This document shows positions 33,559 through 42,502 of a stretch of 64,000 bases of DNA, piece after piece. The DNA lies in the NCBI GenBank assembly GCA_021740915.1, contig JAIOYW010000014.1, positions 1-64,000 on the forward strand. Reading direction: 5' to 3'. A program made the translations under genes and the position numbers. Under the pieces are notes generated by a model. It was given only the letters and a program-made list of their open reading frames with translations. It did no database searches and was not told the DNA's origin. Origin of the DNA: Ignavibacteriales bacterium (GTDB taxonomy: Bacteria > Bacteroidota > Ignavibacteria > Ignavibacteriales > Melioribacteraceae). How positions within the stretch are numbered: position 1 is the first letter of the stretch; each line of letters starts with the position of its first letter.

Positions 33559-34407
33559 ATGAATGCAATGAAAACCGCTCTTTTAATGGCAGCAATGATG
33601 GTTCTGTTCCTTCTTGTAGGATCAGCACTTGGCGGTCAGACCGGACTGGTAATAGCATTTATTTTTTCAATTGCAATGAATTTCGGTTCTTATTGGTTTT
33701 CAGATAAAATTGTTTTAAAGATGTATGGAGCTGTTGAGATACAAAGGAACGACAACCCACAGTTATATGATATTGTCGAAAATCTGTCCTCGAAAGCAAA
33801 TTTACCTATGCCGAGAGTTTATATTATGGAAAGCGCAACTCCAAATGCTTTTGCAACAGGGCGAAATCCGGAAAACGGCGCAGTTGCTGTGACAACCGGA
33901 ATAATGCGAATATTAAACAAGGACGAACTTGAAGGTGTGATTGCGCATGAACTCAGCCATATCAAAAACCGTGATATTCTTGTTGGCACAATAGCTGCAA
34001 CACTGGTTGGAACAATCACATTCATCGCGAGGATGGCCGGTTGGGCAATGCTTTTTGGCGGCAGGGAAAAAGAGGACAGCAATGCTGTCTATTCTCTCGT
34101 GCTGATGATAATTTCACCTATTGTTGCATTACTGATTCAAATGGCAATTTCAAGATCAAGAGAATATATGGCAGATGCCGGTGGTGCTGAGATTTCCGGC
34201 AAGCCTCTGGGTCTGGCTTCAGCACTCAACAAATTATCAACGGCTAATGACCGCATACCCCTACAGAATGCCGGAGCGTCGAGTGCGCATATGTTTATTG
34301 TTAATCCGCTCAGCGGAAAATCATTTGCGAAATTGTTTTCAACTCATCCTGCTACAGAAGAAAGAATTGCTCGTCTTAAAGAAATTGCAGACGGCAGGAG
34401 AATTTGA
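33559..34407 (+). CDS. htpX: HtpX-family M48 membrane protease
   Basis: A 282-residue inner-membrane zinc protease. It has two N-terminal membrane helices (about 6-22 and 28-48), the zinc motif HELSH at 130-134, two further helices (about 142-160 and 172-190), and the third metal ligand Glu just after in SREYMADAGGAEISG. The C-terminus has the family PLSGKSFAKLFSTHPATEERI. HtpX degrades misfolded membrane proteins under envelope stress. Length and motifs are complete. Transcribed divergently from porQ. Confidence 0.93.
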   Translation: MNAMKTALLMAAMMVLFLLVGSALGGQTGLVIAFIFSIAMNFGSYWFSDKIVLKMYGAVEIQRNDNPQLYDIVENLSSKANLPMPRVYIMESATPNAFATGRNPENGAVAVTTGIMRILNKDELEGVIAHELSHIKNRDILVGTIAATLVGTITFIARMAGWAMLFGGREKEDSNAVYSLVLMIISPIVALLIQMAISRSREYMADAGGAEISGKPLGLASALNKLSTANDRIPLQNAGASSAHMFIVNPLSGKSFAKLFSTHPATEERIARLKEIADGRRI

Positions 34408-34426
34408 TTTTGTTTATTTTAGTGTC

Positions 34427-34452
34427 AGGGGATTCTATGTCGGAAATCCCCT
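34427..34452 (+). terminator. Hairpin between htpX and the next gene
   Basis: AGGGGATT (34427-34434) pairs perfectly with AATCCCCT (34445-34452). No T-run follows (CAACTATT), so it may be a weak terminator or a processing/attenuation stem ahead of the TTG-started gene at 34474. Confidence 0.4.
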
Positions 34453-34473
34453 CAACTATTAAATGGTAATAAT

Positions 34474-35052
34474 TTGAAGAGATTGCTTTTAGTCATTTTC
34501 TTATTTTCAGTTTCAACTGAAATATTTTCTCAACCTATATCGAATTATAATCGTATAATCAGTCTGCTCGATTCAACCATCTCTGATGTAATAAACAGCA
34601 GCAATAATAAAGCGGGTGTCTTCAGGTTTCATTCCTTTGCGGAAAATGCCGTTTTTCAGGGAAGAGTGAATTATATTGCAGAGAAAGCGCTGAAAAATAT
34701 CCGGGATGTTGACGATAAAAAGGATACGCTGAATTTATATCTTGAGAATATTATTATCGATTATGCAGAACCTTACAGAGAAAGTTTTTTAGGAGATTAT
34801 CTGTCATGCAGGAAGATAACACTGACCGGATTTTACAATTACACAAAAAATGAAGCCGGAGATGTTTTCTCGGTGAGCGTCTCTGATACTATTGCATACA
34901 GTGATATAAGCGAAGTTGAAAAACCTGATTATCCTTTTACCTCAGGAAAAAAACCCGGCGAACCATTCTGGGATTCATTTTGGGAAACCGCGATAATTGT
35001 TACAACCGCAGCAGCTTCACTCGCATTATTCTTTACTGTTCGTTCCAGGTGA
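34474..35052 (+). CDS. Envelope protein of unknown function with C-terminal membrane helix
   Basis: A 192-residue protein that starts with TTG at 34474; no in-frame ATG fits. It has a signal peptide (KRLLLVIFLFSVSTEIFS), a mixed periplasmic region (about 20-160; YLENIIIDYAEPYRESFLGDYLSC) and a C-terminal hydrophobic helix (TAIIVTTAAASLALFFTV, residues 171-188) ending RSR. I do not recognise a family with known function. Encoded between htpX and bamD. Confidence 0.65.
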   Translation: MKRLLLVIFLFSVSTEIFSQPISNYNRIISLLDSTISDVINSSNNKAGVFRFHSFAENAVFQGRVNYIAEKALKNIRDVDDKKDTLNLYLENIIIDYAEPYRESFLGDYLSCRKITLTGFYNYTKNEAGDVFSVSVSDTIAYSDISEVEKPDYPFTSGKKPGEPFWDSFWETAIIVTTAAASLALFFTVRSR

Positions 35053-35109
35053 TAGAATTCTGCATTTGAGGAATCCACACTTTTACATAAATTTGTAGTT
35101 CGAAATTAA

Positions 35110-35868
35110 ATGGTTAAAATGAAATCAATACCTTATCTACTAGTTTTCTTTACAATAGTTTTTACTGCCTGTTCCAGTTCAGTTGACACAACTCAGTTGA
35201 ATGCTGAAGAGCATTTCCAGTATGCCTTCGATCTTTTTTCTGAGGAGGATTACGAAGATGCTTTAAAGGAATTCCAGAATATTGTTCTTCAATATCCGGG
35301 AAGCACTGTCAATGACGATGCCCAGTATTTTCTTTCTCAAACATATTTCAAGAGAGAAGAATTCCTTCTTGCAGCCTATGAATACAGCAAATTAATCAGG
35401 GATATTCCCGGAAGCCCTTTTGTGGCTGATGCTCAGTATATGCTCGCAGAATCGTATTATCAGCTTTCTCCCTCATTTCAGCTTGATCAGGCGTACACAC
35501 GAAAAGCAAAAGAGGAGTTTCAGGCATTTATAGATTATTTTCCGGCGAATCCTTTAGTTGATGCTGCAGAGAAGAAAATAGATGAGATGAATGAAAAACT
35601 TGCCAGAAAAGAGTACAATAATGCGGTGATCTATGAGAAGATGGAATATAATAAAGCCGCCCTTGATTATTACAATTCCGTTTTTGAAATATACCATGAC
35701 ACCCCTTATGCACCGATGGCACTTTACAGGAAAATAAAACTTCTTATAAGTACTGATAAAAAGCCAGAAGCAGTTTCGAATATGCGTATTTTTCTTGAAA
35801 GATATCCGGATTCAGGTGAACGTGAAGAGATAGTCAAACTTTATTCTGAGATTGGCGAGGGAAACTAA
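35110..35868 (+). CDS. bamD: Outer-membrane assembly lipoprotein BamD
   Basis: A 252-residue lipoprotein with a signal ending FTACSSS (Cys21). The body is built of TPR repeats with the typical BamD opening AEEHFQYAFDLFSEEDYEDA, then VLQYPGSTVNDDAQYFLSQ, IRDIPGSPFVADAQYMLAES and FQAFIDYFPANPLVDAAE. BamD is the essential helper of BamA in folding outer-membrane beta-barrels and sits at the periplasmic face of the outer membrane. A second in-frame ATG at 35119 is an equal candidate start. It opens a tight gene run to ccmB, 3 bp ahead of the thioesterase gene. Confidence 0.88.
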   Translation: MVKMKSIPYLLVFFTIVFTACSSSVDTTQLNAEEHFQYAFDLFSEEDYEDALKEFQNIVLQYPGSTVNDDAQYFLSQTYFKREEFLLAAYEYSKLIRDIPGSPFVADAQYMLAESYYQLSPSFQLDQAYTRKAKEEFQAFIDYFPANPLVDAAEKKIDEMNEKLARKEYNNAVIYEKMEYNKAALDYYNSVFEIYHDTPYAPMALYRKIKLLISTDKKPEAVSNMRIFLERYPDSGEREEIVKLYSEIGEGN

Positions 35869-35871
35869 TAA

Positions 35872-36354
35872 ATGACAATCCCACCATTCAAATTTGTTAA
35901 AGATTCTACTATAACAATGACAGAATTGGTACTCCCGCACCACACAAATCAACTTGGGAATCTTTTGGGAGGACAACTGATGCACTGGATTGATATCTGT
36001 GCAGCTCTTTCCGCGGCAAAACACTCGCAGAGAGTATGCGTAACAGCATCTGTTGACAGCATAGATTTTCACCACCCTGTAAAACTGGGCCATGTTGTTA
36101 CTTTATCCGCTTCGGTTAACAGGACATTTAACACTTCGATGGAAGTTGGTGTCAAGGTGTTTTCGGAATCCTTTTCCGAAGGTATCAGAGTGCACACGAA
36201 TACTGCTTATCTGACTTTTGTCGGGGTGGACGCAGATGGTAAGCCGCAGAAAACGATTGAATTAAGGCCCGAAACGAAAGATGAGATCAGAAGATTTGAA
36301 GACGCTTTATTCAGAAGAGAGCAAAGACTTAAAATCAGGTATAGCGCCAAATAG
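35872..36354 (+). CDS. Acyl-CoA thioesterase (hotdog fold, YciA/BACH type)
   Basis: A 160-residue single hotdog domain. The signature HHTNQLGNLLGGQLMHWID contains the conserved Asn26, Gly-rich turn and catalytic Asp41; later strands VDSIDFHHPVKLGHVV and NTAYLTFVGVD are family-typical. Enzymes of this group hydrolyse acyl-CoAs to free fatty acid and CoA in the cytoplasm. The start follows bamD by 3 bp, so translation is coupled. The 3' end overlaps the next open frame by 74 bp. Confidence 0.88.
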   Translation: MTIPPFKFVKDSTITMTELVLPHHTNQLGNLLGGQLMHWIDICAALSAAKHSQRVCVTASVDSIDFHHPVKLGHVVTLSASVNRTFNTSMEVGVKVFSESFSEGIRVHTNTAYLTFVGVDADGKPQKTIELRPETKDEIRRFEDALFRREQRLKIRYSAK

Positions 36355-38416
36355 ATTTTTTATTCTGCTGTTTGTATTAGCATCTTCTCTATCAGCACAG
36401 GTGTTTCTGAACAGTTTCGGCAGGTTTACCTCAACAGCGGTTCATCCGAGTGTAACTAACATTATTCAGTTTGATATCGACAGAGATAATAAGTCTGAAA
36501 TATTTTGCTTTGGCGATAAAAATCGGGAAATAAGCATAGCAGCTTTCGATAATAATAAGCTGGTTACAGTCGGTAATTCGCACACAAAAATTAACTTCAC
36601 CGATATCAAAATCATTGATCGCCGCCGACACCTCTTTCAGTTTATTTCCCGGGAGAATAAAACTCTCGGGGTACTTACTTTCAGCAATAAGGGTAATCCA
36701 AGGATTTTGAGAACCAAAAAATTTGATTCCTTTCCTGCAAGTCTGAGTTCTGCGGATATTGACGATGATAGAATTGATGAATCCGTTATCTGCGGACCAT
36801 CTTTCAACGGATTAATGCTGGTCAGGAATAAAGGGAATACAATTACAACTGAGAGTATCGCTGAGAATAAGCCGTTTCTTAAAGCCGAATTTAATGATCT
36901 TGATTACGATGGATATAATGATATTATTGCCCTCGAGATGCTAAGCGGCTCCTTATATTTTTTCTTTAATGACCGTGAAAGTGGTTTTCAGCTTGAGCGA
37001 GAGATGTCGATGCCTATCGATCTGCTTTCGTATCAATTTGTTGACTTCAATCTCGACGGCTTTTTGGATGTTGTATCACAAACCGGCAAGGGGTTTACAT
37101 TCTATTATGGTGATTCTGTTTCTTCATTTTCAGAGTCATTCAGTATCGAGACAAAATCAATGTCTTCCGGATTTGTTGCCGCCGATTTTAATGATAATGG
37201 CAATTTAGATATTGCCTATGTTAGAGATGATCCTTCCAGTTTTGAAATTCTTTTTGATTTTACAAATGGAAGAAAAATTGCTTCCTATAATCTTAATTAT
37301 CCTGTTATCCGGATAAGGAAAATGGACGGGATTGGAGGACAAGGCTTACTTATACTCGCACAGGGCGGGAATCTTTATGCCCTGAACAGATTTCAAAAAG
37401 TTGCCAGAATGGATTTTCTAATTCCAGGTTCATCCGAACTAATTTTTTCACTTAATAATCAGGGGAGAAATCTTCCGGATTTATGTGCTATAGATACTAT
37501 AGATAATAAAATCAGCATTATCTACTCCGGAAAAAACAGATTCTTCGAAAAATACTGGTCTTTCAATCTTCCTGGTAAGTTTACATCTTTTATCAGTCCG
37601 GAACATCAGACGGATTCACTCAGGAACTTATTCCTTTTTAACAAGGGCGGCAGAATGATCTGTACTGCTGAGCTAAACCTTAACCGCGGATCTTTCAGGA
37701 CAGAAATTCTTTACACATTGCAGCCGATAAGCGATCTGAATATTTATGGGCAATCAGACTTATTGGGAACAACCTTATCTGGAGGAAAGTTCGGGTATTT
37801 TACATTCGCAAATAAAAACAACAAATTCACAGATTACACACATTCCGAAATAGATACAAATGTAATTGCGTCAGTTGTTACCAATAATCAATACGGACAT
37901 ATATTCTATACAAAAAGACTCAACGATCAGCTAAACCTCCACGAATTTTCCCTTACTCTCAAACGTGGCGCGGTTGTAAAAAAAATCCTGCAGCTAAGAA
38001 AACCCAGAATGCCCATTCTGAGACCTCAGATGAATATTGAATCAATTGATGAATATAGGTCGATAATACATTATGCGGATAATATAAATTCCGTTTTTCT
38101 TATGACCGATAGCAAGAGAAACCGGCGTGAAAATTTGCTTATCGACGATCGGATGAAAAATCTATCGAATTTTTCAAGGGTTGCCGGGAAAATACGATAT
38201 AAGAAAAATCTGAATGTATTTTTTGGAACTGATCCGAAGGGCGATATATTTTATTCAGTAAAATTTGATGCGGATTCAAAAAAAATGAACCTGAATCAGA
38301 AGATTGAAAATATTGGGACACGAAATTTCTTTGTTAAATCACTATATTTGACAAATTATCTTCTTTATAAAAACAACAAATTAAATACGATCTCAATTGA
38401 GCCTCTTAATGATTAG
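36281..38416 (+). CDS. Exported FG-GAP/VCBS-repeat protein
   Basis: The frame is 711 residues from the ATG at 36281. The signal-peptide core FFILLFVLASSLSAQ begins only at residue 26, and no ATG lies between. The start is therefore either this ATG, giving a long basic n-region and a 74-bp overlap with the thioesterase gene, or a rarer codon such as the TTG at 36296. Five Asp-rich calcium loops of the FG-GAP type are seen (FDIDRDNKSE, ADIDDDRIDE, NDLDYDGYND, VDFNLDGFLD, ADFNDNGNLD) in a propeller-like fold. No T9SS sorting domain ends it. Probably periplasmic or outer-membrane associated. Function unknown. Confidence 0.72.
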   Translation: MRSEDLKTLYSEESKDLKSGIAPNRFFILLFVLASSLSAQVFLNSFGRFTSTAVHPSVTNIIQFDIDRDNKSEIFCFGDKNREISIAAFDNNKLVTVGNSHTKINFTDIKIIDRRRHLFQFISRENKTLGVLTFSNKGNPRILRTKKFDSFPASLSSADIDDDRIDESVICGPSFNGLMLVRNKGNTITTESIAENKPFLKAEFNDLDYDGYNDIIALEMLSGSLYFFFNDRESGFQLEREMSMPIDLLSYQFVDFNLDGFLDVVSQTGKGFTFYYGDSVSSFSESFSIETKSMSSGFVAADFNDNGNLDIAYVRDDPSSFEILFDFTNGRKIASYNLNYPVIRIRKMDGIGGQGLLILAQGGNLYALNRFQKVARMDFLIPGSSELIFSLNNQGRNLPDLCAIDTIDNKISIIYSGKNRFFEKYWSFNLPGKFTSFISPEHQTDSLRNLFLFNKGGRMICTAELNLNRGSFRTEILYTLQPISDLNIYGQSDLLGTTLSGGKFGYFTFANKNNKFTDYTHSEIDTNVIASVVTNNQYGHIFYTKRLNDQLNLHEFSLTLKRGAVVKKILQLRKPRMPILRPQMNIESIDEYRSIIHYADNINSVFLMTDSKRNRRENLLIDDRMKNLSNFSRVAGKIRYKKNLNVFFGTDPKGDIFYSVKFDADSKKMNLNQKIENIGTRNFFVKSLYLTNYLLYKNNKLNTISIEPLND

Positions 38417-40079
38417 AATTATATTTGCGGCATTATTTTTGGTATCGGTTCTGCAATCACAGAATGTCGATAGTTTATATACGGAGTTTCTGTACATTAA
38501 GGGAAAATTCGATTTTCCTGTTACGGAATTTCCGGACTCCGTTGTTCACCGGAATAAATGTGGGACTGGAATTACTGCATCAATAGCAGAGAATTTCGAA
38601 AAGTTCAGTCCGGAAAAACAGCAGGAGATTACGTTGCTTTCAACGAGACCAATACTTGAAACCAGTATCCTTTCCCCAGCATCTTTATTCAGAATTCATT
38701 TTGATACCTCTGCTTCATCTCTTAATAAACCGGGTTATTCTATCCTGGAATTCGCTAAAGCAGCCGATTCCTCCTACCGGTATGAGGTGAATAAACTGGG
38801 CTTTCTTCCTGCACTTCCGGATGGTCAGGAAGGCGGGGATCAGTTTTACGATATTTACATTATGAATCTTGGGGGAAGTTTATACGGATACACACAACCG
38901 GAAACAAAATATCCGGGAGATAAATACACATGTTATACTGTCCTCGATAATGACTTTACAAATTATTTTACTGAAGGACTTGATGCTGCCAAAGTAACAA
39001 TTGCTCATGAATATCATCATGCAATTCAAATTGGAAATTACATAAACCGTTATAGTTCAGATGGATTTTTTTATGAGATAACTTCAGTTTCAATGGAAGA
39101 ATTGGTATTCGATGAAGTGAATGATTATCTCGGTTATCTAAGATCATATTTTTCTCATCCGGAAAGAAGTTTTCCACGCAATGACGGATATAACCTTGGT
39201 ATCTGGAATATTTTTTTAAGTCAGCGCTTTAATTCTAACATCCTCAGACGTATGTGGGAATACATGCCTGAAAACCGTGCGTTAACTTCAATCGATCTTG
39301 CAATCAGGGATTTCGGGTCCTCGTTTCAGGCTGAACTAAACGAGTTTGGAGTTTGGACGTATTTTACGAATTATAGATGGCGTTCTGGTCAGTATTTTGA
39401 AGAGGGAGCCCTTTTCCCGCTCATTCAGCAATCTGCAAAAATTTTGTTCGATTCTCCTAAAAAGACTGTGTCACTCAATGCAGAGGCATTGTCAAATAAT
39501 TTTCTCACATTTATCATCCCTTCCGGTGTAACAACAGATACTCTTTCTACAACATTAAGCAATGGGGATATCACCAGTGCGCTTTTAAATTCAGCGGTTG
39601 TACTTCCGGTCAGCTACAGTCTCTCAGATTTTGAAGAAAGCGGTTCCAATCAGATTACAGATGGATTGTTTTCGAAAATTGAGACTGCTAATCCGGCCCT
39701 TTGGAGTGAAGCGAATATTTTCAATGTGGATGTAATAAGCAAGGATACGGTGCGTTATGAGATTGATTATGCTTATCCGCAGCCATACAAATATTCTGCA
39801 CCATATGCAATGCAGGGAATATGGATTCCTGCCCCTGTTTCAAGTTCAGGGAACGTGGAATTAGCTGTTTATTCAACCGCAATGAAACAATGTTTTACGG
39901 GATCACTTCCCGTAGTTTCGGTATCAAATGAAAGTGGTGAAAAATCATTAACACGAAAATGCGTTCTTTGGAATGCACTTGATGAAAAAGGAAGCCGAAT
40001 GCCCTCGGGGGTTTATTTTTATGCGGTTAACTATGGTGATACTGTTAAAACCGGAAAAATTGCGATAATAAATGACTGA
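38409..40079 (+). CDS. Secreted putative metalloprotease (MXAN_6640-like)
   Basis: A 556-residue protein from the ATG at 38409, which overlaps the previous stop by 8 bp; an upstream TTG at 38397 is in frame. It has a signal peptide (IRIIFAALFLVSVLQS). HEYHH at about 200-204 in VTIAHEYHHAIQIGNY is a zinc-protease-type HExxH, followed 30 residues later by SVSMEELVFDEVNDY, which may give the third ligand. This layout matches the family named after MXAN_6640. The C-terminus (WNALDEKGSRMPSGVYFYAV) is FlgD/sorting-domain-like but lacks NYPNPFNP. Ends 8 bp into ccmA. Confidence 0.75.
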   Translation: MIRIIFAALFLVSVLQSQNVDSLYTEFLYIKGKFDFPVTEFPDSVVHRNKCGTGITASIAENFEKFSPEKQQEITLLSTRPILETSILSPASLFRIHFDTSASSLNKPGYSILEFAKAADSSYRYEVNKLGFLPALPDGQEGGDQFYDIYIMNLGGSLYGYTQPETKYPGDKYTCYTVLDNDFTNYFTEGLDAAKVTIAHEYHHAIQIGNYINRYSSDGFFYEITSVSMEELVFDEVNDYLGYLRSYFSHPERSFPRNDGYNLGIWNIFLSQRFNSNILRRMWEYMPENRALTSIDLAIRDFGSSFQAELNEFGVWTYFTNYRWRSGQYFEEGALFPLIQQSAKILFDSPKKTVSLNAEALSNNFLTFIIPSGVTTDTLSTTLSNGDITSALLNSAVVLPVSYSLSDFEESGSNQITDGLFSKIETANPALWSEANIFNVDVISKDTVRYEIDYAYPQPYKYSAPYAMQGIWIPAPVSSSGNVELAVYSTAMKQCFTGSLPVVSVSNESGEKSLTRKCVLWNALDEKGSRMPSGVYFYAVNYGDTVKTGKIAIIND

Positions 40080-40704
40080 TTTTAATATTGAATTAGCAAA
40101 TATCTCGAAGAATTTCGGAAGGCGCCAGATTTTTAGAAATCTGGATTTTACCCTTAAGACGGGGCAAATTTATGGAATTGCTGGACACAATGGCGCAGGA
40201 AAATCAACTCTCGTAAAAATTATCGCTGGTGTATTAACTCCGAATAAAGGAAAACTGAACTGGGTAAAAAACGGTATTGCGCTGGAAAGTGAAAAATATT
40301 GTGATTATCTGGGTTATGCAGCGCCGTACTTGATTCTTTATGATGAATTTACCGCAATAGAAAACCTGCATTTCCTTTCAGGGCTCAGGGGTAATTCCCC
40401 TGATAATGAGTATATACTCAGATTGCTCGATGAATTTAAACTTGGCGACCGGAAGGATGAGCTCTTAAAAGGTTACTCTTCGGGAATGAAGCAGCGAATG
40501 AAAATCATTTCTGCACTTGCTGATCATCCCGCTGTTCTGATTGCCGATGAGCCGGTTTCGAATTTGGACGCAGAAGGGAAGAGTTCTGTTTATAAAGCGT
40601 TACTCGAAAATTCAAATGAACGAATTACAATAATTGCTTCGAATGAACAGAGTGATCTTGATCTTTGTTCCGAAATTATATCTGTCGAAAACTATAAAGT
40701 ATGA
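40072..40704 (+). CDS. ccmA: ABC transporter ATPase, cytochrome c maturation CcmA-like
   Basis: A 210-residue ATP-binding subunit. The Walker A is GHNGAGKST (38-46), the signature YSSGMKQRMK (about 140-149), and the Walker B VLIADEP (about 159-165). The small size and the next gene, a clear CcmB, indicate CcmA, which powers release of haem-loaded CcmE during c-type cytochrome maturation. Start overlaps the metalloprotease stop by 8 bp and its stop overlaps ccmB by 4 bp. CcmC, CcmE and CcmF are not in this window. Confidence 0.85.
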   Translation: MTDFNIELANISKNFGRRQIFRNLDFTLKTGQIYGIAGHNGAGKSTLVKIIAGVLTPNKGKLNWVKNGIALESEKYCDYLGYAAPYLILYDEFTAIENLHFLSGLRGNSPDNEYILRLLDEFKLGDRKDELLKGYSSGMKQRMKIISALADHPAVLIADEPVSNLDAEGKSSVYKALLENSNERITIIASNEQSDLDLCSEIISVENYKV

Positions 40705-41372
40705 AGATGAGTATCAGACCCCTGGCGTTATTTAAAAAGGATTGGCAGTCGGAGATCAGAACACGTTATGCTATCAATGCCCTGGCGATGTTCATTCTTG
40801 TAACAATCAGTGTGATACTCTTTTCAATTGGAGATGAAAAGATAACCGAGTATCTCTCAGGAGGACTTTTGTGGGTCGTGATCTTTTTCTCTGCTATGTC
40901 CGGACTTTCGAGGGCATTTGTCTCTGAAGAGGAGCGCGGCACAACTCTTACACTCCAGCTCTCGGCGCCTCCCTCATCTATCTTCACCGGAAAACTGCTT
41001 TTTAATCTTCTGCTCGTTTTCCTAATGAATTTCGTCATAACATTTCTATATATCACACTATTTGACTCGTTTATTGTTAAAAATTATTCACTATTTCTTT
41101 TTGCAATTGTTCTCGGGAATATCGGGATATCTGTCTCATCAACAATAATCGCAGCGATTATTTCAAAAGCCGGTTCGAAGGGCACACTCTATCCCGTTCT
41201 TTCTTTTCCCATTTTACTGCCTCTTATCCTGACACTCCTTGAACTAACGAAATTTGCCATCGATGGCGACACTATCGCTGGATCATTTGTGGAACTGGCT
41301 GTCCTTGTGTGCTATGATGTTATTATGCTTGCAGCTTCATATATGCTGTTTGATTTTGTCTGGAAGGACTGA
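40701..41372 (+). CDS. ccmB: Haem exporter membrane subunit CcmB
   Basis: A 223-residue inner-membrane protein with six predicted helices. The N-terminus LALFKKDWQSEIRTRYAIN and the phrase SEEERGTTLTLQLSAPP are diagnostic of CcmB, as is the loop SKAGSKGTLYPVLSFPILLP. It forms the CcmABCD complex with CcmA. A 4-bp ATGA overlap couples it to ccmA. It closes the gene run that begins at bamD. Confidence 0.9.
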   Translation: MKMSIRPLALFKKDWQSEIRTRYAINALAMFILVTISVILFSIGDEKITEYLSGGLLWVVIFFSAMSGLSRAFVSEEERGTTLTLQLSAPPSSIFTGKLLFNLLLVFLMNFVITFLYITLFDSFIVKNYSLFLFAIVLGNIGISVSSTIIAAIISKAGSKGTLYPVLSFPILLPLILTLLELTKFAIDGDTIAGSFVELAVLVCYDVIMLAASYMLFDFVWKD

Positions 41373-41644
41373 AATAAATCTGTAGCATACATTAATAAAA
41401 ATGATATTCCATGTTTATGAGTTGTACTGACAATATATGATCGATTCGCTTGATGAAGTCTTGAGAATTATTGGTTATATGCTATGCCTGAGTTATAAAT
41501 CCTGCAAATATTTGGTTGAATGGCCAGTGGTTCCGGCTTCAAATTTTTTACGGATGAATTGGATTTATTATCGCCAGAATTTTTTTGTCCTGTAAATCCG
41601 AAGAATTCAATAATTATAGTTAATATTATCACAGGAGATTTTTT

Positions 41645-42325
41645 TTGAGCCGCATAATACAATCTTTTCTCACTTTTTTAATCGGCGCAGGTATATTTAT
41701 TCTATTTCCACTTTTAAGCTGGGGTTTGGCGGAATTTCAGGGGTTTTTCGGAAATCCGGCAAGAGTACTTTATATTATACTCGTAATAATCCTGAATTCC
41801 ATTGCATCCTGGCAAATGTCAGCAATCCCCTTAGAACATAAGAACAAAGCTACACATGAGAAAAAACTCTCCGGGTCACTTTTTATCCTGCAGGTTCTGA
41901 GCCTGCTTCTTGTTCTGATCCCTCCATTCCTCGATAGAAGGGACTTATTTCTGTTGGGCTCAACTGATTATCCAAGATTTATAGGGCTGTTATTATATGG
42001 TTTTGGATTTGTCCTCATGCATTATGTTCAGATATTTATGGGAAGATTTTTTAGTGTGGAGATTACAATTCAGGAAAACCATCAGCTCATTAAGAATGGA
42101 CCGTTCAGTTATGTGCGGCATCCGAGGTATCTTGGTATTGTGATTTTCAGTCTTGGAATTGCTCTTATTTTTAATTCTTTAGCAGGTATAATTATTTCCT
42201 TGCTGATATTTCTCACTCTTAAAAGGCGCATAAGTGTCGAGGAAAAAATTCTTGCAGAAAAATTCGGGGATGAATGGACCAAATACGCAAAAAAGACTCC
42301 GGGGTTTATCCCGAAGATATTTTGA
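41645..42325 (+). CDS. Isoprenylcysteine methyltransferase-like/PEMT-like membrane methyltransferase
   Basis: A 226-residue membrane protein beginning at a TTG codon supported by AGGAG 7 bp upstream (41633-41637). Five membrane helices are predicted, and the C-terminal SAM-binding signature GPFSYVRHPRYLGIV followed by EEKILAEKFGDEWTKYAKKTP is typical of the ICMT/phospholipid-methyltransferase family. Bacterial members methylate lipids or small molecules at the membrane; the substrate here is unknown. Isolated by 270 bp from ccmB. Confidence 0.82.
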   Translation: MSRIIQSFLTFLIGAGIFILFPLLSWGLAEFQGFFGNPARVLYIILVIILNSIASWQMSAIPLEHKNKATHEKKLSGSLFILQVLSLLLVLIPPFLDRRDLFLLGSTDYPRFIGLLLYGFGFVLMHYVQIFMGRFFSVEITIQENHQLIKNGPFSYVRHPRYLGIVIFSLGIALIFNSLAGIIISLLIFLTLKRRISVEEKILAEKFGDEWTKYAKKTPGFIPKIF

Positions 42326-42502
42326 TGCGCATCGTTAATAGAAAAATGATCGTTTTACCTGAACAGGTTTGAATGACCCTGAATATTAATCAGAATGTCT
42401 TTATAATTGGGTTAAATGATCACATTAATATTTCCAGCCTGACAATTTTTTTATATTTTATAACCATGAAGTAATATTACTTTCAGTAATCAAGGGAGAA
42501 CA

